Shown: one piece after another, positions 1-5,357 of the stretch
How positions within the stretch are numbered: position 1 is the stretch's first letter
Layout of the letters: each line of letters begins with the position of its first letter
Assembly (NCBI GenBank): GCA_030641105.1
Contig: DAOWHZ010000036.1
Location: forward strand, 1 to 9,879
DNA length: 9,879 nucleotides
Direction of reading: 5' to 3'
From: a bacterium
GTDB taxonomy: Bacteria > Patescibacteria > ABY1 > BM507 > VMTK01
Notes under the pieces: generated by a model
Told to the model about the DNA's origin: nothing
The model's input: only the letters and a program-made list of their open reading frames with translations
Databases searched by the model: none
Made by a program: the position numbers and the translations under genes

Positions 1-939
1 GTTATTGAATCTCGTATTGATAAAGGCGAGGGCGCAATAGCTACAGTATTAATTCAAAACGGCACTTTAAAAGTTGGCAACTCGCTTTGTTTGAATAACA
101 AATTCTACGGCAAAGTAAGGGCGTTAAAAAATTATTTTGGTAAAGACATAACTCAAGCCATTCCAGGCATGCCAACCAAAATAATCGGCTTAAAAATAGC
201 GCCTGAAGTCGGGGATATTTTAGAAGTCGGCATAGGAGAAAAAACTAAAATTAAAAAACAAAAAATTAGCGCGCAAGCACGAATTGTTGAGAAATCAGAA
301 AAAGCGGAGAAAGAAGATGATAAAACTAAAAAAATCAATTTAATTATAAAAAGCGATGTCTTGGGAAGCGGTGAAGCTATTGAAGAGTCTTTGGCTAAAA
401 TTGAAATACCGGAAATAAAAATAAATATTATAAAAAAAGGCCTGGGAAATATTACTGAAGGCGACATTACTCAAGCTGAAGCCAGCCAAGCTCAAACCAT
501 TGGCTTTAATGTAAAAATACCGCCGGTAGTTGAAGATTTGGCGCGAGAAAAAAATGTAACCGTTAAATTATATAACATTATTTACGAGTTAATCAATGAT
601 CTTAAAAAACAAATTCAGGAATTAATTGAACCGGAAATTAAACGGGTTGATTTAGGCAAAATAAAAGTTTTAGCTATTTTTAGAACAGAATCAGACAGCC
701 AAATTATTGGCGGCAAGGTGATTAAAGGCACGGTAGAGCAAAACAGCTTAATTGAAGTTATGCGTGATAAGCAAATTATTGAAACCGGCAAGTTGATTAA
801 ACTGCAATCTGGCAAACAAGATGTTAATATAGTGGAAGAAAATCAAGAATGTGGCATTCAATACGAAGGTAAACCAGTGATAAAGGAGGGTGATGTTCTG
901 CAGTTTTATAAAGAGGAAAAGGTGATTAAAAAAATCTGA
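1..939 (+). CDS. infB: Translation initiation factor IF-2, C-terminal part (5' end outside window)
   Basis: IF-2 is the GTPase that delivers initiator fMet-tRNA to the 30S subunit and promotes subunit joining. The reading frame is open from base 1, giving 312 residues; the N-terminal region and G domain lie upstream of the window. Visible parts, numbered within the fragment: the beta-barrel domain II at about 1-85 (VIESRIDKGEGAIATVLIQNGTL matches its start in spirit, with the GTLKVG turn); a Lys/Glu-rich linker at about 80-110; domain III at about 112-203 (INLIIKSDVLGSGEAIEESL, then ITEGDITQAEASQAQTIGFNV); and the tRNA-binding domain IV at about 217-312 (GGKVIKGTVEQNSLIEVMRD, ECGI, EGDVLQFY). 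It ends in TGA about 100 bases before rbfA, in the usual infB-rbfA order. Identification is firm; the true start is not visible. Confidence 0.97.
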   Translation, partial: VIESRIDKGEGAIATVLIQNGTLKVGNSLCLNNKFYGKVRALKNYFGKDITQAIPGMPTKIIGLKIAPEVGDILEVGIGEKTKIKKQKISAQARIVEKSEKAEKEDDKTKKINLIIKSDVLGSGEAIEESLAKIEIPEIKINIIKKGLGNITEGDITQAEASQAQTIGFNVKIPPVVEDLAREKNVTVKLYNIIYELINDLKKQIQELIEPEIKRVDLGKIKVLAIFRTESDSQIIGGKVIKGTVEQNSLIEVMRDKQIIETGKLIKLQSGKQDVNIVEENQECGIQYEGKPVIKEGDVLQFYKEEKVIKKI

Positions 940-941
940 AA

Positions 942-1034
942 AATAGGGCTCAATAAGGCTTAACAGGGCCTATAAGGCTAAAAGGCGATGGTCTTTTCGC
1001 CCTCTAAGCCCTATTGATCCTTTTAGCTCTTATT
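942..1034. repeat. Low-complexity inverted repeat element between infB and rbfA
   Basis: The infB-rbfA gap is built of short degenerate units resembling AATAAGGCT (AATAGGGCT, AATAAGGCT, TATAAGGCT). The second half is largely the reverse complement of the first. AATAGGGCT at 942-950 pairs perfectly with AGCCCTATT at 1007-1015, and GCTAAAAGG at 977-985 pairs with CCTTTTAGC at 1019-1027, so alternative foldings exclude each other. A small GGCGA/TCGCC stem lies in the middle. It could act as a weak attenuator or RNA-processing site, or be only a dispersed repeat. It lacks a clean U-run, so I do not call it a terminator. Confidence 0.6.
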
Positions 1035-1040
1035 AATCTT

Positions 1041-1373
1041 ATGTCGCGCATCAACCAAATTAATGAATTATTACGAAGTGAGCTGGCCAATCTTATTAAT
1101 CAGGAAATAAAATTAGACAATGGCTTGATTACAGTTTGCTATGTTGATTGTTCTCCTGATCTTAAAAATGCAAAAATCGGCATTTCAGTTTTGCCTGATA
1201 ATTTAAGCGGAACAGCTTTGCAAAAATTAAGAAAACACTCCGGTTTGTTACGCAAAACTCTAAACAAAAAATTAAATCTCAAATATATTCCAAAATTTAA
1301 CTGGATTATTGATGCAACAGAAAAAAATGCGGCGGAGATTGAGGATATATTGAAACAAATTAAAAATTCATAA
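1041..1373 (+). CDS. rbfA: 30S ribosome-binding factor A
   Basis: RbfA is a small KH-like protein that binds the immature 30S subunit and assists 16S rRNA 5'-end maturation. The product is 110 residues, close to the usual length. It opens with SRINQINELLRSELANLI, the typical helix, and has the family core ITVCYVDCSPDLKNAKIGISV at about 29-50, a helix around LQKLRKHSGLLRKTLNKKLNL, and the final strand region YIPKFNWIID. I chose ATG 1041; an upstream in-frame TTG at 1014 would add nine residues encoded by the repeat element and is unlikely. No Shine-Dalgarno sequence precedes the start. Position directly after infB supports the call. Confidence 0.93.
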   Translation: MSRINQINELLRSELANLINQEIKLDNGLITVCYVDCSPDLKNAKIGISVLPDNLSGTALQKLRKHSGLLRKTLNKKLNLKYIPKFNWIIDATEKNAAEIEDILKQIKNS

Positions 1374-1393
1374 ATTTATACAGTAACTAAATA

Positions 1394-1534
1394 AATCCCA
1401 AATTTCAAGCATCAAATCCCAAACAAATCTCAAATTCCAATTACCAAAATTCCATCCCGAATGCTTTCGGGATTGGTCATTGAAATTTTGTGATTTGGAG
1501 CTTATTTGTTATTTGGAATTTGAAATTTGGGATT
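1394..1534. repeat. Long imperfect palindrome of AAATTTGGGATTTG-type repeats upstream of nrnA
   Basis: The gap between rbfA and nrnA is almost wholly one large imperfect palindrome. The core is ATCCCGAA (1454-1461), a TGCT loop, then TTCGGGAT (1466-1473), a perfect 8-bp stem. The outer arms are degenerate tracts: C-rich orientation on the left (AATCCCAAATTTC at 1394-1406), G-rich on the right, ending in the exact reverse complement GAAATTTGGGATT at 1522-1534. Arms are about 60-70 bases with mismatches and small shifts. The element ends nine bases before the nrnA start codon, so it would form most of the leader of any rbfA-nrnA transcript. Confidence 0.8.
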
Positions 1535-1543
1535 TTATCTACG

Positions 1544-2509
1544 ATGGAAGACAATATTAACCATAAAATACTTAAACGAATAAAAGAGGCAAAAAATATC
1601 CTTCTCGTCACCCACGACGCTCCTGACGGCGATGCGCTTTCCTCTGTTTGCGCTATGATTGAGCTGCTAGAATTCTTAAACAAAAAATATTTTGCCTATT
1701 GTTATGACGCGCCGTCTTATCAGTTTGATTTCTTGCCGCATATAGAAAAAATTAGCAATAATAAAAAGCAATTTAATTTTGATGATTTTGATTTAATTAT
1801 TGCGCTTGATTGCGGCAGTTTAAGTAGGACTAAATTAACTGATGAAATAAACAATAAAAATAAAAATCAATTTATTATTGAATTTGACCATCATCCAAAA
1901 CTGGATGATTATGCCAATCTTGAATTAAAAGATCCGCAAGCTGCCGCCACTACAGAAATTCTTTATCATTTTTTAAAAGCTAACAAAATTAAAATTAATA
2001 AAAACATTGCTGATTGCATCTTAACAGGTATTTTAACTGATACAGCTAATTTTCTTTATCCTTCTACTTCTCAGCAAACAGTGGAAATAGCCTCGGAAAT
2101 GCTGGCTAAAGGAGCTAATTTGCCGCAAATCATGGAAAATACCCGGCGCAATAAAAGTTTGGCTTCTATGAAAATTTGGGGCAAAGCTATGTCGCGACTG
2201 CAGATTAATCAAAAATATAATTTTGCTTTTACGGTTTTAGCTTTAAAGGATATAGCTGATAGCCAAGTAACCGAAGAAGAGCTTGAGGGCATTGCTAACT
2301 TTCTCGGTAATCTGCATAATGTTAAAGGAATTCTTTTATTAAAAGAACAGCCAAATAATATTGTTAAAGGCAGCTTACGCACATCTGATGCAAATATTAA
2401 TGTTGCTCGCTTAGCCCAAGCCCTTGGCGGCGGCGGACATGCCAAGTCATCGGGGTTTAAGATTCAGGGGCAGTTGGAGAGGACAGGAGATGGATGGAGA
2501 GTATTTTAA
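1544..2509 (+). CDS. nrnA: DHH/DHHA1 phosphoesterase, NrnA-like oligoribonuclease/pAp phosphatase
   Basis: NrnA-type enzymes are Mn-dependent phosphoesterases that degrade 2-5 nt RNA to mononucleotides and often remove the 3'-phosphate from pAp. The product is 321 residues, typical for the family. Metal-site motifs visible: HDAPDGDALSS at about 24-34 (motif I), ALDCGS with D89 (motif II), DHHP at 115-118, and GILTDTANF with D166 (motif IV). The C-terminal DHHA1 substrate-binding domain ends with GGGGHAKSSGF at about 295-305. I chose ATG 1544; the frame stays open upstream, but those residues are encoded by the palindromic repeat and precede the normal start. No Shine-Dalgarno site. Placement after rbfA is common in Firmicutes and other bacteria. 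Family is certain; the exact substrate (nanoRNA, pAp or c-di-nucleotide) is inferred. Confidence 0.9.
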   Translation: MEDNINHKILKRIKEAKNILLVTHDAPDGDALSSVCAMIELLEFLNKKYFAYCYDAPSYQFDFLPHIEKISNNKKQFNFDDFDLIIALDCGSLSRTKLTDEINNKNKNQFIIEFDHHPKLDDYANLELKDPQAAATTEILYHFLKANKIKINKNIADCILTGILTDTANFLYPSTSQQTVEIASEMLAKGANLPQIMENTRRNKSLASMKIWGKAMSRLQINQKYNFAFTVLALKDIADSQVTEEELEGIANFLGNLHNVKGILLLKEQPNNIVKGSLRTSDANINVARLAQALGGGGHAKSSGFKIQGQLERTGDGWRVF

Positions 2510-2512
2510 GAT

Positions 2513-2607
2513 AAATTCCAAACTTCAAATAACAAATAACAAACAAATTTCAAATATCAAAATTTCAATAACCAAAATTGTTATTTGGGATTTGAGATTT
2601 GGGATTT
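2513..2607. repeat. Second AAATTTGGGATTTG-type imperfect palindrome, downstream of nrnA
   Basis: It begins three bases after the nrnA stop. The left part is C-poor AAATTCCAAAC / TCAAATAAC / CAAATTTCAAAT units; the right part is TTATTTGGGATTTGAGATTTGGGATTT. The centre is AATAAC (2567-2572), a 7-base spacer, then GTTATT (2580-2585). The arms are unequal, the left about twice the right. Same composition as the element at 1394-1534, so nrnA is bracketed by two members of one family. Confidence 0.7.
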
Positions 2608-2614
2608 AAAAAAT

Positions 2615-2654
2615 TTGACAATTTAGTATTTGAATTATAAACTTAAATTATAAT
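2615..2654 (+). promoter_or_regulatory. Probable clpP promoter
   Basis: A perfect -35 TTGACA lies at 2615-2620. TATAAA at 2636-2641 follows with a short 15-base spacer, and a perfect TATAAT at 2649-2654 lies a little farther on without a well-placed -35. Either could be the -10; the start codon is at 2687. Located just after the repeat element, it would make clpP independent of the infB-nrnA transcript. AT-rich sequence makes chance matches likely for the -10, less so for the -35. Confidence 0.5.
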
Positions 2655-2686
2655 TAATTTAAAAATGAATTGTAAACTTTAAATTT

Positions 2687-3265
2687 ATGCCCTTAATCCC
2701 TACAGTCATAGAAAAATCAGGCCAAGTAGAGCGGGCTTATGATATTTATTCCCGCTTGCTTAAAGACCGTATTATTTTTTTAGGCGAACCAATTTCTGAT
2801 CATGTTGCTAATATTATTATTGCTCAATTTTTGTTTTTGGATGCGGAAAATAAAGACAAAGACATTAAATTTTATGTTAACACGCCCGGTGGTTCTGTTA
2901 CTTCCGGCATGGCGATTTATGACACCATGCAGTATATTAAATGCGATGTATCCACGATTTGCATTGGCATGGCTGCTTCAATGGGAGCAATCTTGTTAGC
3001 CGCCGGCGCTAAAGGCAAAAGGTTTACCTTGCCTAATTCAGAAATTTTAATCCATCAGGTTATGGGTGAATTTGGCGGCCAAGCCACTGATATTAAAATC
3101 AGAGCCGAACATATTTTAAGAATCAAAGACAAGCTTAATAGAATTTTAGCTATGCATACAGGGCAGAAAATTGAAAAAATTGAAAGGGATACTGATCGTG
3201 ATCGTTTTATGACTGCTGAAGAAGCCAAAAAGTATGGAATTGTTGATAAAATTATTACCAAGTAA
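2687..3265 (+). CDS. clpP: ATP-dependent Clp protease proteolytic subunit
   Basis: ClpP forms the barrel-shaped serine peptidase that works with a Clp ATPase to degrade unfolded or tagged cytoplasmic proteins. The product is 192 residues, the normal mature length. The catalytic triad is complete: Ser98 in [11 protein letters not shown], His123 in LIHQVMG, and Asp172 in [18 protein letters not shown]. The N-terminus [19 protein letters not shown] is the standard family start, supporting ATG 2687, and the oxyanion/substrate strand [15 protein letters not shown] is intact. No ClpX or ClpA gene is in the window. It is flanked by its own promoter candidate and a strong terminator, so it looks monocistronic. 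No Shine-Dalgarno sequence. Confidence 0.97.
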   Translation: MPLIPTVIEKSGQVERAYDIYSRLLKDRIIFLGEPISDHVANIIIAQFLFLDAENKDKDIKFYVNTPGGSVTSGMAIYDTMQYIKCDVSTICIGMAASMGAILLAAGAKGKRFTLPNSEILIHQVMGEFGGQATDIKIRAEHILRIKDKLNRILAMHTGQKIEKIERDTDRDRFMTAEEAKKYGIVDKIITK

Positions 3266-3283
3266 TATCGCGTAACACATAAA

Positions 3284-3320
3284 CGCAAAACACGCCTTAA
3301 TTGGCGTGTTTTGTGCTTAT
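3284..3320 (+). terminator. Rho-independent terminator after clpP
   Basis: A 13-bp stem (3284-3296 with 3303-3315, one G-T wobble) closes a 6-base loop TTAATT. The arms read AAAACACGCC and GGCGTGTTTT, so the stem itself supplies an A-tract and a T-tract, and it could also work in the opposite direction. It lies 18 bases after the clpP stop. Confidence 0.85.
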
Positions 3321-3400
3321 TGCTCAACGCTCTTGCCAAATCTCAAAACCTATGATAGTATAACAATTGTAATCCTAAAATTATCAAATTAAATTAAAAT

Positions 3401-3459
3401 CAGAAAACATGAGGATAAAAATTTAACAGACAATTAACTATACTATCGCCTGTTTTCTG
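3401..3459 (+). other. Inverted repeat in the rpsP leader
   Basis: CAGAAAACA at 3401-3409 and TGTTTTCTG at 3451-3459 are perfect 9-base arms around a 41-base AT-rich spacer, ending 13 bases before the rpsP start codon. S16 operon leaders are sometimes regulatory, but nothing here matches a leader I know. Possible promoter pieces (TTGCCA at 3333-3338; TATGAT at 3351-3356 and TATAAC at 3359-3364) lie upstream with poor spacing, so the rpsP promoter is not fixed. Confidence 0.4.
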
Positions 3460-3472
3460 TCGTCTATTAAAC

Positions 3473-3886
3473 ATGCTAACAATAAGATTATCTAGAATAG
3501 GTAAAAAAAATAAACCAATGTACCGCCTAATTATTTCAGAAAAAGCCCGTGATCCATATGGCCGCGCTTTAGAAATTTTGGGTTCATATAATCCTTACAC
3601 AAAAAAACTGCAATCCAAAGAGGAAAGAATAAAATATTGGCTAAGCAAAGGCGCCGGCATGTCCCCCACGATAAATAACTTATTAGTTGAAAATAATATT
3701 ATTAAGGGTAAAAAAGTAAAAGCTTCAGGAGCAAGGAAAAAGAAAAAAACAGATAAACAAGAAAAGCAAAAGCCGGCAAAAACAGAAGAAAAAATAGAAG
3801 AAAAAGTTGAAGAAGAAACAAAAACAGAAAATGCAGTTGAAAAAACCGAAAAAGAGAAAAAAGAAACTCCTGAAATTAAGTCTTGA
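3473..3886 (+). CDS. rpsP: 30S ribosomal protein S16 with long Lys/Glu-rich C-terminal tail
   Basis: S16 is an early-binding 30S protein that stabilises the 16S rRNA 5' and central domains. Residues 1 to about 85 are the conserved core: MLTIRLSRIGKKNKPMYRLI, then DPYGRALEILGSYNP at 27-41 and RIKYWLSKGAGMSPTINNLL at 52-71. S16 is normally 80-90 residues; this one is 137 because of a low-complexity Lys/Glu tail from about 88 (GARKKKKTDKQEKQK, then Glu/Lys repeats), probably disordered. The frame is intact and the start is the canonical one. No Shine-Dalgarno sequence. The TGA stop lies inside the -35 box of the following promoter. It heads the rpsP-khpA-trmD cluster, which lacks the rimM gene usual in other bacteria. 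Confidence 0.95.
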   Translation: MLTIRLSRIGKKNKPMYRLIISEKARDPYGRALEILGSYNPYTKKLQSKEERIKYWLSKGAGMSPTINNLLVENNIIKGKKVKASGARKKKKTDKQEKQKPAKTEEKIEEKVEEETKTENAVEKTEKEKKETPEIKS

Positions 3887-3918
3887 CAAAATTATTATTT
3901 TTGTTATAATAATATAAT
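3883..3918 (+). promoter_or_regulatory. Consensus sigma70-type promoter for khpA
   Basis: TTGACA (3883-3888), a 16-base spacer and TATAAT (3905-3910) match the consensus at all twelve positions; a second TATAAT follows at 3913-3918. The -35 hexamer contains the rpsP stop codon (TGA at 3884-3886). Transcription would start near 3917-3925 and give a leader of about 120 bases before khpA. Confidence 0.8.
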
Positions 3919-3958
3919 CCCATATAGGGAGTTAATTTATTTAAGAGCTCTTTCAAAT

Positions 3959-4020
3959 CTGACTGGATGTAATTATTACTACTTATTATCCCGAATAACT
4001 ATAACTCCGGGAATAGTCAG
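3959..4020 (+). other. Structured 5' leader of khpA (nested stems)
   Basis: Between the promoter and khpA, CTGACT (3959-3964) pairs with AGTCAG (4015-4020), enclosing a second stem TCCCG (3989-3993) / CGGGA (4008-4012) whose 14-base loop carries a repeated AATAACT/ATAACT. The outer stem ends 21 bases before the ATG. The pairing is seen in sequence; whether it is a regulatory leader is unknown, and it matches no riboswitch class I recognise. Confidence 0.4.
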
Positions 4021-4041
4021 TTTGGAAGAAAAGAAAAAATT

Positions 4042-4362
4042 ATGGCTGTAAAAGAACAAGACAAAGATTTTTTAGAATTTGTCGCAAAAGCCATTGTGAG
4101 TCAACCTGACAAAGTTCAAGTTACAAGAACAGTGGATGAAATGGGTGTTTTATTGACCTTAAAGCTTGCCCCAGAAGACATGGGCTTTATTATCGGTCGC
4201 AGAGGTCAAACCGCCCAATCTATTAGAACTTTACTCAAAATTATTGGCACTAAAAATAATGCCAGAGTAAATTTAAAGATTGAGGAACCAGAAGGAGGAG
4301 CTCGCAGACCAGCTCCAAGAGCTGATATTGACACTTCAAGTGTTGATGACTTAAAAATCTAA
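4042..4362 (+). CDS. khpA: KhpA-type KH-domain RNA-binding protein
   Basis: KhpA (YlqC family) is a small single-KH-domain RNA-binding protein; in Gram-positive bacteria it partners KhpB/Jag and influences cell elongation and mRNA regulation. The product is 106 residues against about 75-80 for typical members. The domain runs from about 8 to 82: DFLEFVAKAIVSQPDKVQV, the strand LLTLKLAPEDMGFIIG, the GxxG RNA-binding loop GRRG at 52-55, and SIRTLLKIIG. Residues 83-106 are an Arg/Pro-rich then acidic tail (GGARRPAPRADIDTSS) of unknown role. It lies between rpsP and trmD as in many bacteria, but has its own promoter and terminator here. A GGAAG at 4023-4027 is too far upstream to be a normal Shine-Dalgarno site. 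Confidence 0.92.
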   Translation: MAVKEQDKDFLEFVAKAIVSQPDKVQVTRTVDEMGVLLTLKLAPEDMGFIIGRRGQTAQSIRTLLKIIGTKNNARVNLKIEEPEGGARRPAPRADIDTSSVDDLKI

Positions 4363-4383
4363 ACATTGAAAACAAATAAAATG

Positions 4384-4418
4384 CGCAAAGCCACAGCAAA
4401 ATCTGTGGCTTTGTGTTT
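4384..4418 (+). terminator. Rho-independent terminator after khpA
   Basis: A 13-bp stem (4384-4396 with 4403-4415, one G-T wobble) has the core CAAAGCCACAG / CTGTGGCTTTG and loop CAAAAT. A short T-run (GTTT) follows. It stands 21 bases after the khpA stop, just ahead of the trmD promoter element. Confidence 0.8.
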
Positions 4419-4421
4419 ATG

Positions 4422-4430
4422 TGGTATAAT
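4422..4430 (+). promoter_or_regulatory. Extended -10 promoter element for trmD
   Basis: TGG followed by TATAAT (4425-4430) fits an extended -10 (TGnTATAAT). No convincing -35 is found at the expected distance because that position is the khpA terminator stem. Predicted start is near 4437, exactly at the foot of the hairpin at 4438-4493. Confidence 0.6.
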
Positions 4431-4437
4431 TTATTGT

Positions 4438-4493
4438 AGAAAGTAGAAAGCAGTCTGGAGAATAGAGATTCTGCCGTCTGCTTTCTGCTTTCT
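4438..4493 (+). repeat. Long hairpin in the trmD 5' leader
   Basis: AGAAAGTAGAAAGCAG (4438-4453) pairs with CTGCTTTCTGCTTTCT (4478-4493) over all 16 positions, counting one G-U wobble in RNA. Pairing continues inward with a few mismatches to AGAAT / ATTCT (4459-4463, 4468-4472) and an AGAG loop. The arms are made of repeated AGAAAG units. With the promoter as called, the transcript would begin at this hairpin and only 13 bases would separate it from the trmD start codon, so it may affect mRNA stability or initiation. It may equally be a dispersed repeat. Confidence 0.7.
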
Positions 4494-4506
4494 GTTTTCT
4501 AAAAAT

Positions 4507-5226
4507 ATGACTTTCCACATCATCACAATCTTCCCCAACATCTTTAATTCTTATTTAAACGAGAGCATTCTTAAACGTGCGCAAGAAAATAAACTAATTA
4601 AAATAAAAATACACGATTTACGCCAATGGACTATTGATAAGCATAAAACCGTTGACGACACGCCTTATGGGGGAGGAGCAGGAATGGTTATGAAGATAAC
4701 GCCCATTCACAAAGCTCTCTGTGCCTTAAAATCCCAAATCTCAAATTCCAAATTCCAAACAAAATCCAAAATCCAAAATCCAAAATCCAAAATCGTATTA
4801 CTATCAGCTAAAGGCAAAACATGGAATCAACAGATAGCGCAGAAATATAGTAAATTAGATAACATTGTTTTGATCTGCGGCAGATATGAAGGAATTGACG
4901 AAAGAGTTAAAAAGTTTGTTGATGAAGAGATTTCAATTGGTGATTATGTTTTAACTGGCGGTGAAATTCCCGCTCTAGCTATTATTGATTCAATTACTCG
5001 CTTATTGCCCGGGGTTTTGGGAAATGTTGAAAGCGCTAAATCTGAATCACATATTACCGTTGGAGTCTTAGAATATCCGCAGTATACTCGGCCAGAGATT
5101 TTTCAAGTTGATGGCAAAAAATATCGTGTGCCAAAAATTTTGCTTTCAGGAAATCATCAGGAGATTGCAAAATGGAGAAAAAAGAAAAGCAAAACCAAGT
5201 ATAAACAACCAGATGCAAATAATTGA
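4507..5226 (+). CDS. trmD: tRNA (guanine37-N1)-methyltransferase
   Basis: TrmD is the SPOUT-fold enzyme that methylates N1 of G37 in tRNAs reading CNN/CGG-type codons, preventing +1 frameshifting. It is normally essential. Trefoil-knot motifs are all present: TVDDTPYGGGAGMVMK at 48-63, LLSAKGKTWNQ at 98-108, ICGRYEGIDERV at 123-134, SIGDYVLTGGE at 143-153, and SITRLLPGVLGN at 162-173 with catalytic Arg165 (E. coli Arg154). The residue aligned with E. coli general base Asp169 appears to be Glu180. Residues about 73-95 are a repeat-encoded insertion of about 11 residues. The C-terminus is shorter than in E. coli, with about 15 residues after NHQEIAKWR where E. coli has over 30. Start ATG 4507 is canonical; no Shine-Dalgarno sequence. 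rimM and rplS are not adjacent. Confidence 0.95.
   Translation: MTFHIITIFPNIFNSYLNESILKRAQENKLIKIKIHDLRQWTIDKHKTVDDTPYGGGAGMVMKITPIHKALCALKSQISNSKFQTKSKIQNPKSKIVLLSAKGKTWNQQIAQKYSKLDNIVLICGRYEGIDERVKKFVDEEISIGDYVLTGGEIPALAIIDSITRLLPGVLGNVESAKSESHITVGVLEYPQYTRPEIFQVDGKKYRVPKILLSGNHQEIAKWRKKKSKTKYKQPDANN
4728..4794 (+). repeat. In-frame AAATCC-type repeat tract inside trmD
   Basis: Units such as AAATCCC, AAATTCC and AAAATCC repeat with periods of about 7-8 bases. They encode a low-complexity peptide around residues 75-96 (SQISNSKFQTKSKIQNPKSK). This lies in the loop between the PIHKAL helix and the LLSAKGK strand, where other TrmDs have a shorter, unrelated linker. Only one orientation is present, so no hairpin forms. 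Confidence 0.8.
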
Positions 5227-5267
5227 AATTTTAGTCTTTTTATGCCAAAATAAAAATAGATTTAATG

Positions 5268-5312
5268 TTATGCGCTTAAGCATAAAACAATGACATCAAG
5301 CGCATAATTTTT
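5268..5312 (+). terminator. Possible terminator after trmD, with alternative hairpin
   Basis: TTATGCGCTT (5268-5277) pairs perfectly with AAGCGCATAA (5298-5307), 10 bp with a 20-base loop, followed by a T-run (5308-5312). The left arm can instead pair locally: TTATGC (5268-5273) with GCATAA (5280-5285). The two foldings exclude each other, an attenuator-like arrangement, though it may be coincidental in such AT-rich DNA. Confidence 0.5.
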
Positions 5313-5357
5313 ATGGTCAAAAAGATTCAAACCCCTTAATTTTTAATAGTTATAATT

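Noticed and set aside
882..895. AAAGGAGGGTGATG, a perfect Shine-Dalgarno followed by ATG, within infB
   Set aside because: The bases encode the conserved IKEGDVL segment of IF-2 domain IV; the ATG opens only a ten-codon frame.
1014..1040. TTG start for rbfA
   Set aside because: Adds nine hydrophobic residues from the repeat element; ATG 1041 gives the standard RbfA N-terminus.
1490..1543. In-frame N-terminal extension of nrnA starting at GTG 1490
   Set aside because: The extension is translated palindromic repeat and precedes the usual family start; ATG 1544 gives the normal length.
1394..2607. CRISPR-like array
   Set aside because: The repeats are degenerate 7-8 base units without uniform repeat length or unique spacers, and no cas genes are present.
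2424..2609. Short plus-strand ORF across the nrnA 3' end
   Set aside because: A shadow frame of the GGGGH motif region that runs into the repeat; no recognisable protein.
5108..5293. Plus-strand ORF overlapping the trmD 3' end
   Set aside because: Out-of-frame reading of conserved TrmD coding sequence; no independent support.
5351..5356. TATAAT directly before the small membrane gene
   Set aside because: It ends one base before the ATG, so transcription would start inside the gene; likely just AT-rich sequence.
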